From: an uncultured Pelolinea sp.
GTDB taxonomy: Bacteria; Chloroflexota; Anaerolineae; Anaerolineales; Anaerolineaceae
Length of the DNA: 8,168 nt
Reading direction: 5' to 3'
Assembly: GCA_937902055.1 (NCBI GenBank)
Contig: CALGUJ010000214.1
Span: forward strand, 1 to 8,168
Position 1 is the stretch's first letter. Every line of letters starts with the position of its first letter. Made by a program: the position numbers and the translations under genes. A model generated the notes under the pieces. It saw only the letters and a list, made by a program, of their open reading frames with translations. It was not told the origin of the DNA and did no database searches. Below are positions 1 through 5,877 of the stretch, in pieces.

Positions 1-50
1 GGCGACCACCGAGATCTACACTCTTTCCCTACACGACGCTCTTCCGATCT
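1..50. other. Illumina P5/TruSeq adapter remnant (non-genomic)
   Basis: These 50 bases match, from memory, the 3' portion of the Illumina P5/TruSeq universal adapter, including the ACACTCTTTCCCTACACGAC core and the terminal GCTCTTCCGATCT. They lie at the very edge of the window and directly abut coding sequence of pyrG that should continue. The stretch is therefore an untrimmed sequencing adapter left in the assembly and not part of the organism. The in-frame TAG that appears to end pyrG (complement of 49-51) is formed across the adapter junction and is an artefact. Confidence 0.97.
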
Positions 51-333
51 AAGCTTTGTTCAACCGGATATCGATGAAACGCTCATAATGACCGAGATCG
101 AGGTCAGTCTCGGCTCCGTCATCCAGGACGAAAACTTCACCATGTTGGTAAGGGCTCATCGTTCCGGGATCGACATTCAGGTAGGGGTCCAATTTTTGCA
201 CTGTGACGGAAAAACCGCGCTCTTTCAACAGGCGACCGATGGCGGAAGCGGTGAGACCTTTTCCAACAGAGCTGATTACACCGCCGGTAAAAAAAACAAA
301 TTTAGATTTGATATTGGGTTTTGGATTGACCAT
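51..333 (-). CDS. pyrG: CTP synthase, N-terminal fragment (truncated at contig edge)
   Basis: CTP synthase makes CTP from UTP, ATP and glutamine in the last step of de novo pyrimidine nucleotide synthesis, in the cytoplasm. Only the first 94 residues of a protein that is normally about 530-550 residues are present. They belong to the amidoligase (synthetase) domain. The P-loop-like [10 protein letters not shown] is at residues 17-26. The highly conserved [14 protein letters not shown] run (56-69) and [16 protein letters not shown] (71-86), with the Mg/UTP-site acidic residues, follow. The start is supported by an AAAAGGA ribosome binding site (complement of 344-350) 10 nt upstream. The N-terminus is a few residues longer than in the E. 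coli protein. The reading frame runs intact into the adapter at base 50, so the truncation is an assembly end and not a pseudogene. The glutaminase domain is missing from the window. It lies downstream of the S1 gene but behind a strong terminator, so it probably has its own promoter or leader. Confidence 0.95.
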
Positions 334-357
334 AATTTAAAAATCCTTTTGGTGTAT

Positions 358-447
358 TTAAGAGAAGCGGGGAGGGTTGTTGGAAAAACCCTCCCCGAAT
401 GGACGAGTGTTTGGTTTATTTTTCTTTGGATGCTGACAAATGCTCAC
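358..447 (-). CDS. Possible 29-residue leader peptide upstream of pyrG
   Basis: A GTG codon (complement of 445-447) opens a 29-codon frame that closes with TAA (complement of 358-360), 24 nt before the pyrG start. A GAGGAG sequence (complement of 452-457) lies 4 nt upstream, which is close but usable. The predicted peptide begins MSICQHPKKNK and is rich in Lys, Asn and Pro. It resembles no family I know. Its last third is encoded by the GC-rich hairpin at 368-397, which is the arrangement of a translated attenuator. The frame could easily be chance, because it is short and starts with GTG. Confidence 0.2.
   Translation of the reverse strand: MSICQHPKKNKPNTRPFGEGFSNNPPRFS
368..397 (-). promoter_or_regulatory. 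GC-rich hairpin in the pyrG leader (possible attenuator or second terminator)
   Basis: Bases 368-378 and 387-397 form a perfect 11-bp stem, mostly G-C, with an 8-nt loop. Read on the minus strand, it is followed by CTTCTCTT, a pyrimidine-rich but imperfect U-tract, and lies 34 nt before the pyrG start codon. It could be an attenuator within the pyrG leader or a back-up terminator for the S1 gene. I found no convincing sigma-70 promoter between it and the S1 terminator, so which transcript carries it is unclear. Confidence 0.45.
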
Positions 448-487
448 TTTGCTCCTCGAAAAAACCTAAATGTAGTGTACCACAACA

Positions 488-519
488 AAACAACCCCCGC
501 ATATGGGCGGGGGTTGTTT
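488..519 (-). terminator. Intrinsic terminator of the S1-domain gene
   Basis: Bases 488-500 and 507-519 form a perfect 13-bp stem with a 6-nt loop and a five-base G/C core (CCCCCGC). On the minus strand the stem runs straight into TTTTGTTGT. It begins 12 nt after the S1 gene stop codon at 532-534, exactly where a Rho-independent terminator is expected. The plus-strand side is only weakly T-rich, so it is mainly a minus-strand terminator. Confidence 0.88.
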
Positions 520-531
520 AATCTTAAATTA

Positions 532-1317
532 TTAAGCCCGGGTATTGAGCGTTCGGGAAAGAATATCTTCCTGCTCGTTGGAACCCTTTTTGCTTCGCTT
601 TGACTTGACTGTTTTGGCAGGCGCGGCCAATCCGGCTTTTTCCATTGCTTCGCGCATGGCGATTTCCATGAATGTCGGCTCAGGTTCTGCCGCGGTTTCC
701 GTAGTTTCGATCTCAACCTCTTTACGCGCAGCTTTCTTCTTTCTGCGTCCGGAATGAGCCGGAGTGATTTTGACGCCTTCGATCTCATCCAAACCGGGTT
801 GCAGCGCTTTCATGCTCAACTTGATTTGTTTGCGGCGGCGGTTGAAATCGAGAATTTTTACTTCAACTTCATCCCCGACGCTCACTACTTCGGAGGCATT
901 CTTGACGTAGCCCTGGGTGAGTTCGCTGATGTGGACCAAACCCGGCCGTTCGGCGCCGATGTCGACGAAAGCGCCAAATTTCTCGAGTTCGACGACTTTG
1001 CCCTTCAGCACCATGTCTTTATCGATTTCACGCCATTCCAACTGGAGAGGTTCGATCATGGAGACTTCGATTCGGTCGTCGCGCACGTTACGGACGTAGA
1101 CATCCACCTCCTGGCCTTCTTTCAGAGTATCCTCAACGCGCAGGATGGGCTGTTTGTTTTCAGTGACGATTTGTGATACGTGTAATAAGGCTGGCTTTTC
1201 GACACCGACATCAACAATGGCACCCGCCTTGGTCGTCTTCAAGACCTTCCCTTTGAGGTGCATTTTCCTTTCCAGTTGATTCATCGATGTGATACCAGTA
1301 GCAACATCCGAAGTCAT
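532..1317 (-). CDS. Short S1-domain RNA-binding protein (ribosomal protein S1-like)
   Basis: This protein carries two tandem S1 (OB-fold) RNA-binding domains, at about residues 18-88 and 102-171. The second is the more typical, with GKVVELEKFGAFVDIG, GLVHISEL and a closing IKLSMK. Such domains bind single-stranded RNA on the ribosome, on polynucleotide phosphorylase or in related factors. Canonical ribosomal protein S1 has four to six domains, so this 261-residue protein is a short form. It may act as S1 in this lineage or as an accessory factor, so I give no symbol. Residues 172-261 form a charged, low-complexity tail with basic clusters (RRKKK at 191-195, KSKRSKK at 238-244) flanking an acidic stretch (200-216). 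The start at 1317 is supported by AGGAG (complement of 1327-1331), 9 nt upstream. It has its own consensus promoter and terminator, so it is probably a strongly expressed single-gene unit. Its upstream neighbour is the S41 protease gene. Confidence 0.9.
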   Translation of the reverse strand: MTSDVATGITSMNQLERKMHLKGKVLKTTKAGAIVDVGVEKPALLHVSQIVTENKQPILRVEDTLKEGQEVDVYVRNVRDDRIEVSMIEPLQLEWREIDKDMVLKGKVVELEKFGAFVDIGAERPGLVHISELTQGYVKNASEVVSVGDEVEVKILDFNRRRKQIKLSMKALQPGLDEIEGVKITPAHSGRRKKKAARKEVEIETTETAAEPEPTFMEIAMREAMEKAGLAAPAKTVKSKRSKKGSNEQEDILSRTLNTRA

Positions 1318-1356
1318 TAACCTGTTCTCCTATCCGTTGGACTTAAGCAGTCGTTG

Positions 1357-1385
1357 ATTATACCTGCGGGGAATTAACCTGTCAA
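1357..1385 (-). promoter_or_regulatory. Perfect-consensus sigma-70 promoter for the S1-domain gene
   Basis: On the minus strand, TTGACA (complement of 1380-1385) and TATAAT (complement of 1357-1362) are separated by exactly 17 bp. All twelve positions match the housekeeping consensus. The predicted transcription start is near base 1350, giving a leader of about 32 nt that contains the S1 gene Shine-Dalgarno sequence. The -35 box contains the TGA stop codon of the protease gene upstream (1382-1384). Confidence 0.92.
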
Positions 1386-2605
1386 TTTGATTTTTCTTCA
1401 GTAATTATGGCCGTTTGGTCTTGCAGCAGGTAATCGATCGCAGCCTGGCGCTGAACATCCCTGCGCGCCTGGATATCCTGCTCGGTGAAATCAACCTCAA
1501 CATCCGGAATAAGTCCGTTTTCCTGGATTTGCCGGCCCATGGGCGTCAACCAGCGGGCAATGGTCACCCGCACTGCACCGTTATTATTCACCAGCGGTAT
1601 CCAGTTTTGGATCAAACCCTTCCCGTAAGTGGTGGTCCCGATCAATTTCGCACGGCCGCTATCCTGCAGCGCGCCTGCCATGATCTCGGAAGCGGAGGCA
1701 GACCCGCCGTCCACCAGCACAACCAAGGGAATCTCGGTGGCGAGCGGTTTACCGTTGGCAATATATTCGTCGCGTGATCCATCCCCCCATTCCTCAATCA
1801 GGATTGTCCCGGATGGAATAAAACTTGAGGTGATCTCTACCGCGGTGTCAACAAAACCCCCGGAATTGCTGCGTAAATCCACAATCAAGCTGACGGCGCC
1901 TTCTTTCAGTAAATCGGCAAGCGCGGTATTGAATTCATCGGCGGAATTGGTACTGAAAGAATACAGGCGGATATATCCGATCTTATTCTGAAGCATTTCT
2001 TTTTCAACCGTCGGAATGGCAATCACCGCGCGGGTGATTTCAAAATCAAACCGCCCGGATTGACCTTCTCTCTCGACCGTGATTTTTACCAGCGTCCCGG
2101 CGGGACCCAGGATTCTGTTTAATACTAGCGCAGGATCGACCCCGGTCATATCCTCGCCGTCGATCATCACCACCCTGTCACCCGGTTTAATCCCGGCTGC
2201 TTCAGCGGGCGACCCGGGCATGGCGCTGATGAAAACCAGGGCATCACCGGAAGTGTCTACGTATGCGCCGATGCCGGTATATTCGCCGAGCAGCGGCTTG
2301 TTCTGCTGTTCGTACTCTTCAGGGGTCATGTAAGCTGTGTAAGGATCCCCCAGGCTGTCCATCATCCCTTTAATCGCTCCCTGCATCAACTTTTCATCAT
2401 CCACGGGTTGTTCGAGATATTGGTCGTGCACGATATTCCACGCCTGATAGAAAGGTTGAAATAATTGATCGAATTCAGCGCTTTCCGAACTCACCAGGTT
2501 GACGCGCAGGAAAAAACCGGCCAATCCGCCTAACGAGAAAATGAGCAAACCCACCAGAATTTTGATTTGGAGAGGAATCTCTTTTTTTGTTTTTGGATTA
2601 TCCAT
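1382..2605 (-). CDS. ctpA: S41-family C-terminal processing peptidase, membrane-anchored
   Basis: This is a serine protease of the CtpA/CtpB/Prc family, which cleaves proteins near their C-termini outside the cytoplasmic membrane. A positively charged N-terminus is followed by one hydrophobic segment (about residues 13-34) that should anchor the enzyme with its catalytic part outside. Order of domains: N-terminal helical region with DSLGDPYTAYMTPEEY (83-98), PDZ domain at about 105-180 (GIGAYV, GSPAEAAGIKPGDRV), then the S41 core (DLRSNSGG at 243-250). The catalytic Ser is S304 in GGSASASEI, the Lys is K329 in TYGKG and the supporting Gln is Q333; the 25-residue Ser-Lys spacing matches CtpB. 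The length of 407 residues is normal for the family. An AAGGA ribosome binding site precedes the start. The HAD gene ends only 3 nt upstream, so the two are probably co-transcribed and translationally coupled. The symbol is the generic family name; the substrate is unknown. Confidence 0.95.
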   Translation of the reverse strand: MDNPKTKKEIPLQIKILVGLLIFSLGGLAGFFLRVNLVSSESAEFDQLFQPFYQAWNIVHDQYLEQPVDDEKLMQGAIKGMMDSLGDPYTAYMTPEEYEQQNKPLLGEYTGIGAYVDTSGDALVFISAMPGSPAEAAGIKPGDRVVMIDGEDMTGVDPALVLNRILGPAGTLVKITVEREGQSGRFDFEITRAVIAIPTVEKEMLQNKIGYIRLYSFSTNSADEFNTALADLLKEGAVSLIVDLRSNSGGFVDTAVEITSSFIPSGTILIEEWGDGSRDEYIANGKPLATEIPLVVLVDGGSASASEIMAGALQDSGRAKLIGTTTYGKGLIQNWIPLVNNNGAVRVTIARWLTPMGRQIQENGLIPDVEVDFTEQDIQARRDVQRQAAIDYLLQDQTAIITEEKSN

Positions 2606-2608
2606 TAG

Positions 2609-3250
2609 TTATCCTTCGGCTATCTGTTTCTCTAAAAAAACAGGCAAATCAAAAAGCGACTCGATTCGGTTGGGAAAACCGGAGCTGTGATTTTTATTGA
2701 TCAGAACACCCAGAAAGCCGGATTGTTCAGCCGCTACTACATTCGGCGGATAGTCATCTACAAAAACACACCCGCTGGCTGAGGATAGATCGGACAAATC
2801 CAAAGCTTTTTGGTAAGATTCCGGTTCCGGTTTCACAAAAGGGCTTAACTTTTTCACGTCGATGATGCCGGCGAATTGATCTTCAATTTCCAGATAACTC
2901 AGCACGTTTCGCGCGTGCGCCTCATCAGCATTGGTCAGGATGATCTTGCGTTGGGTCAACGAATGCAACAAGTGCGCCAGATTGCGATCTTTGATCAGGT
3001 ATTGCGACAGGTCCACATTGTGCACATACTTCAAATAATCATCTTCGTTTACCTGATAAAGACTCTTCAATCCCTGCAAAGTTGTCCCATAATTCTCGCG
3101 ACAATACACGCGGAATTCATGGATGCTATCCAACTGCATTTTCATTTCTTCGATCAAAAAAAGCTCGATGCGCAAGCCGATAGCTTCCCATAATCCGCAA
3201 TCTGCCGGATAAATCGTGTTGTCGAGGTCAAAAAATATGGTGTGAAACAT
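2609..3250 (-). CDS. HAD-family hydrolase, pyrimidine 5'-nucleotidase-like
   Basis: This is a haloacid dehalogenase superfamily phosphatase. Motif I is FFDLDNTIY, with nucleophile D8 and general acid D10. Motif II is IILTNAD, with T106. Motif III is the Lys K140 in LSPFVKPEPE. Motif IV is CVFVDDYPPNV, with D165 and D166 binding Mg. The helical cap between motifs I and II and the DNTIYP variant of motif I resemble the SDT1-type pyrimidine 5'-nucleotidase subfamily. Substrate assignment is an inference, since HAD specificity cannot be read from motifs; a phosphoglycolate-type phosphatase is an alternative. The length (213 residues) is typical and no signal peptide is present, so it should be cytoplasmic. 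No Shine-Dalgarno sequence precedes the ATG at 3248-3250, and a TATACT box lies 9 nt upstream. It leads the operon that ends with the S41 protease. Confidence 0.9.
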   Translation of the reverse strand: MFHTIFFDLDNTIYPADCGLWEAIGLRIELFLIEEMKMQLDSIHEFRVYCRENYGTTLQGLKSLYQVNEDDYLKYVHNVDLSQYLIKDRNLAHLLHSLTQRKIILTNADEAHARNVLSYLEIEDQFAGIIDVKKLSPFVKPEPESYQKALDLSDLSSASGCVFVDDYPPNVVAAEQSGFLGVLINKNHSSGFPNRIESLFDLPVFLEKQIAEG

Positions 3251-3259
3251 ACGACCGCA

Positions 3260-3265
3260 AGTATA
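3260..3265 (-). promoter_or_regulatory. Candidate -10 box for the HAD-protease operon
   Basis: TATACT on the minus strand lies 9 nt before the HAD gene start codon in a 54-bp divergent intergenic region. No recognisable -35 box sits 16-18 bp upstream, so this is a weak call. If used, transcription would begin at or within 2-3 nt of the ATG, giving an essentially leaderless message. Confidence 0.35.
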
Positions 3266-3286
3266 ACTTTAAAAACAATCTTTATA

Positions 3287-3292
3287 TATAAT
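3287..3292 (+). promoter_or_regulatory. Candidate -10 box for mutL
   Basis: A perfect TATAAT lies 12 nt before the mutL ATG, at the end of an AT-rich stretch. The expected -35 region (about 3264-3269) does not resemble TTGACA. Transcription from this box would leave a leader of only about 5-6 nt, too short for a Shine-Dalgarno sequence, and none is visible. Confidence 0.5.
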
Positions 3293-3304
3293 TCCTAACA
3301 AATC

Positions 3305-5047
3305 ATGACGATCAAGATTCTTTCGCAAAATGTGGCATCCAAAATCGCCGCCGGTGAAGTGGTGGAACGGCCGTTGTCGGTGGTCAAGGAATTAATGGAA
3401 AACGCGATCGACGCGCAAGCCCGCGAGATCCGTATCCGAATCGAAAACGCCGGCCAGAGCCTGATACAGGTAGAGGATAATGGCGTGGGAATATCTCAAG
3501 CTGAAGCGGGTCTGGCGCTGCAGCGGTATGCAACCAGCAAGATAACCGATATCGGTGATTTGGAGTGTATCAAAACGTTAGGATTCCGCGGAGAAGCGCT
3601 GGCTTCAATCGCAGCAGTTTCGCGTTTTGGATTATTTACGCGCACCGGTCTGGAAACCGTGGGCGTTCAACTGACCACGGAGGGCGGCGAAACAATCCAC
3701 CAGGAACCGGCAGGAGTAAAAGAGGGTACGCGCATCGTGGTGGAAGACCTGTTCTTCAACGTACCCGCGCGCAGGAAGTTCCTGAAATCTGAACAAACCG
3801 AGCGGCGCAATATCATTGACCTGGTCTCGCGCTACGCCTTGTTTTATGCCGGGATTCGCTTTCAATTGCTGATGGAAGGAAAAGAAGTATTGGCAACCAA
3901 CGGCAACGGGGATCGCAGAGAAGTGCTCTCGCGAATCTATGACGTGCAAACCGCGCGTGCCATGCTGGAACTGAAAGTAGTGGATGATTTCCTGGGGATC
4001 GAGGGTTTTATCAGCCCCATTGGCATCTCACGCTCCAACCGAAAAGAGATTTTCTTTTTTATCAATGGCAGATTGATCAGCGATACCGCATTAGGCGCGG
4101 CTGTGACCCAGGCGTATCAGAATCTATTGATGGTAGGGCGTTACCCGCTGGCGATGGTTTTTCTCAACCTGGATCCCGCAGAAGTGGACGTGAATGTCCA
4201 TCCAACCAAGGCCGAAGTGCGCTTCCGCGAACCCGGCCGAATTTTCAGCCTGCTGCATAGTGCTGTGCGTAAAACCGTCTCGGCCTTTTCGGACGTTCCC
4301 CGTTTATCACCAACTTTTTGGTCAGGCAGTTCCAGCCGCACAGCGCAAATTGACCCAGCCTGGTCATTTGCCGCCCAAGCCAACGCAACTCTGCCGGAAT
4401 CGCAACCATTTGTGTCTCCAACGACTGAAAACGGGAACATTCAAGCAAATGAACCGATTCTGTTAAAAGTACCTCTATTGCGCCTGGTAGGGCAAATCGG
4501 TAGGACATATCTGGTTGCCGAAGGACCGGATGGGTTGTATTTGATCGATCAACATGCCGCGCATGAACGCGTGCTGTTTGAGCGTTTCCGCTCCCAACAA
4601 TCCCGAAGTGAATCGCAATATCTGTTGGAACCCGTGGTTGTGGAAATTCCCGGGAGGTTGGATAAGGACCTGGAAAACCAGATGGAAACCCTCAACCATC
4701 TCGGTTTCAAAGCTGAGAGTTTCGGGCCTTCAATTTACCGGATTACAGCCATACCCCTGGTGATCAGCCATTACGATCCGGGCGAGGCATTCATCAGCGC
4801 GCTCGAAGAAGACGAGGAAGATGGATCGCTGGTGGAGGGCGCGTTGGAGGATAAGCTGATAACGCGCATCTGCAAACGCGCCGCGATTAAAGGCGGGCAG
4901 GTACTATCAAATGAAGAACAGGAAAAACTCATCCGCGATTTGGAAAACTGCCAGTCTCCGCGTACTTGCCCCCATGGGCGACCGACCATGATCCATTTAT
5001 CAGTAGATTTGCTGGAGCGCCAATTCGGAAGGCGCGGCAGCCGTTAA
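3305..5047 (+). CDS. mutL: DNA mismatch repair protein MutL, endonuclease type
   Basis: MutL links mismatch recognition by MutS to strand removal. The N-terminal GHKL ATPase domain (about 1-330) starts as the E. coli protein does. Catalytic E29 and Mg-binding N33 lie in VVKELMENAIDA, DNGVG is at 58-62, ATSKI at 76-80, GFRGEAL at 93-99, and the DVNVHPTKAEVRF segment at 295-307. A short Ser/Thr/Pro-rich linker (about 330-385) leads to the C-terminal dimerisation domain. This contains the metal-dependent nicking motif DQHA(X)2E(X)4E (D415, H417, E421, E426), with CKRAAI (523-528) and CPHGRP (555-560) also present. These residues are absent from E. coli MutL and typical of organisms without MutH, where MutL itself nicks the strand. 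Length is 580 residues, within the usual range. The ATG has no Shine-Dalgarno sequence but follows a TATAAT by 12 nt. No mutS is in the window. The gene ends 5 nt from the convergent sirtuin gene. Confidence 0.97.
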   Translation: MTIKILSQNVASKIAAGEVVERPLSVVKELMENAIDAQAREIRIRIENAGQSLIQVEDNGVGISQAEAGLALQRYATSKITDIGDLECIKTLGFRGEALASIAAVSRFGLFTRTGLETVGVQLTTEGGETIHQEPAGVKEGTRIVVEDLFFNVPARRKFLKSEQTERRNIIDLVSRYALFYAGIRFQLLMEGKEVLATNGNGDRREVLSRIYDVQTARAMLELKVVDDFLGIEGFISPIGISRSNRKEIFFFINGRLISDTALGAAVTQAYQNLLMVGRYPLAMVFLNLDPAEVDVNVHPTKAEVRFREPGRIFSLLHSAVRKTVSAFSDVPRLSPTFWSGSSSRTAQIDPAWSFAAQANATLPESQPFVSPTTENGNIQANEPILLKVPLLRLVGQIGRTYLVAEGPDGLYLIDQHAAHERVLFERFRSQQSRSESQYLLEPVVVEIPGRLDKDLENQMETLNHLGFKAESFGPSIYRITAIPLVISHYDPGEAFISALEEDEEDGSLVEGALEDKLITRICKRAAIKGGQVLSNEEQEKLIRDLENCQSPRTCPHGRPTMIHLSVDLLERQFGRRGSR

Positions 5048-5052
5048 AAACG

Positions 5053-5817
5053 TCAGGGCAGCAACAGGCGGCAGATTTCAGGGATAGTCTCGATCAAGTC
5101 TGAGTGGATGACGATATCCGCCAGATGATCCAGGTGCGTATCAGTCTTGGTGTTGATAATCAGGTATGCACCATGAGCCAGACCGCTCTCGGGCAGGGAA
5201 TTCGCCGGATACACTTCCAGCGATGACCCCACCACCAGGATCAAATCCGCCTGGTCGCATAACTCCTGAGCGCGCATACAGGCTTTCAGCGGCAGCTGTT
5301 CTTCAAAAAGGATAACGTCCGGTTTGAGTACACCCCCGCAATCTGTGCAACGCGGGTATTGTGATTTTTCCAGTTGCTCTTCTACCAACCAGTCGTCTTC
5401 GTAATGTCTGCCACAGGTGAGGCAGGTGGCGGTTTTGGCATTGCCGTGCAATTCGATCACAGTCTTCGAACCGGCTTTTTGATGCAATCCGTCGATGTTT
5501 TGTGTGATGACTGCCTGAATTATCCCGACTGCTTCCATTTTTGCCAGGCATATATGCGCCTGGTTTGGCTGCGCCGCTCTGGCGGTGGCGATCAATGGGC
5601 GGATCCAGCCATAGAATTTTTCGGGGTGATGGAGGAAGGCTGATAACGAAGCTACTTCAAATGGATCGTAGCGTTCCCATAAGCCCGAATTGGGGGAACG
5701 AAAGTCGGGAATCCCGGATGGCGTGGAGATGCCTGCACCGGTGAAAACCACCGCGTGCTTTGCGCCCCTGATCTTTTCCGTTGCCAAATGGATCTGTTCT
5801 TCATGAAGTTTTGCCAT
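5053..5817 (-). CDS. cobB: NAD-dependent protein deacylase, sirtuin (SIR2) family
   Basis: Sirtuins remove acyl groups from lysine, using NAD and releasing nicotinamide and O-acyl-ADP-ribose, in the cytoplasm. The NAD-binding GAGIST is at 27-32 and the cofactor loop ends in GIPDFR (35-40). TQNIDGLH (105-112) carries N107 and D109, and the catalytic base is H124 in ELHGN. Four Cys at 132, 135, 157 and 160 form the zinc-binding module. GSSLEVYPA (197-205) closes the Rossmann fold. From memory it closely resembles Sir2Tm of Thermotoga (class U). The Tyr-x-x-Arg of desuccinylases such as CobB/SIRT5 is not reproduced (Y69 is followed three residues later by I72), so deacetylase activity is more likely. 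The symbol is the generic bacterial name. The length of 254 residues is typical. A GGGAG (complement of 5829-5833) lies 11 nt before the ATG, slightly far. The gene is convergent with mutL and divergent from tilS. Confidence 0.95.
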   Translation of the reverse strand: MAKLHEEQIHLATEKIRGAKHAVVFTGAGISTPSGIPDFRSPNSGLWERYDPFEVASLSAFLHHPEKFYGWIRPLIATARAAQPNQAHICLAKMEAVGIIQAVITQNIDGLHQKAGSKTVIELHGNAKTATCLTCGRHYEDDWLVEEQLEKSQYPRCTDCGGVLKPDVILFEEQLPLKACMRAQELCDQADLILVVGSSLEVYPANSLPESGLAHGAYLIINTKTDTHLDHLADIVIHSDLIETIPEICRLLLP

Positions 5818-5862
5818 GATTCAGTTCACTCCCATTAGTCTCAAGTTCAGAACCAGACGCGA

Positions 5863-5871
5863 TGCTATAAT
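5863..5871 (+). promoter_or_regulatory. Extended -10 promoter immediately upstream of tilS
   Basis: The sequence TGCTATAAT combines an extended -10 TG with a perfect TATAAT (5866-5871). Only 6 nt separate it from the tilS ATG, so the expected transcription start coincides with the A of the start codon. The -35 region near 5842-5848 is poor, which fits an extended -10 promoter. No Shine-Dalgarno sequence is visible before tilS. Confidence 0.6.
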
Positions 5872-5877
5872 TTTCGC

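Noticed and set aside
51..56. HindIII site AAGCTT at the adapter junction as a cloning boundary
   Set aside because: The bases fit the natural pyrG codons for Lys-Ala, and the sequence before them is a sequencing adapter and not a vector. The site is probably coincidence.
368..397. Firmicute-type pyrG attenuation by reiterative G addition
   Set aside because: That mechanism needs a C/U-rich 5' arm of the terminator and a GGGC-type transcript start. Here the 5' arm is G-rich and no such start is visible.
88..603. Plus-strand 171-codon open frame across pyrG and its leader
   Set aside because: It is antisense to well-conserved pyrG and runs through two hairpins. The translation resembles no family, so it is a shadow frame.
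1415..1777. Plus-strand open frames inside the S41 protease gene
   Set aside because: They lie antisense to conserved catalytic motifs of the protease and have no ribosome binding site or recognisable product.
5818..5877. Sigma-70 promoter for the sirtuin gene opposite the tilS promoter
   Set aside because: TATAGC-like bases exist on the minus strand, but no acceptable -35 box lies at the right distance, so I do not list a promoter.
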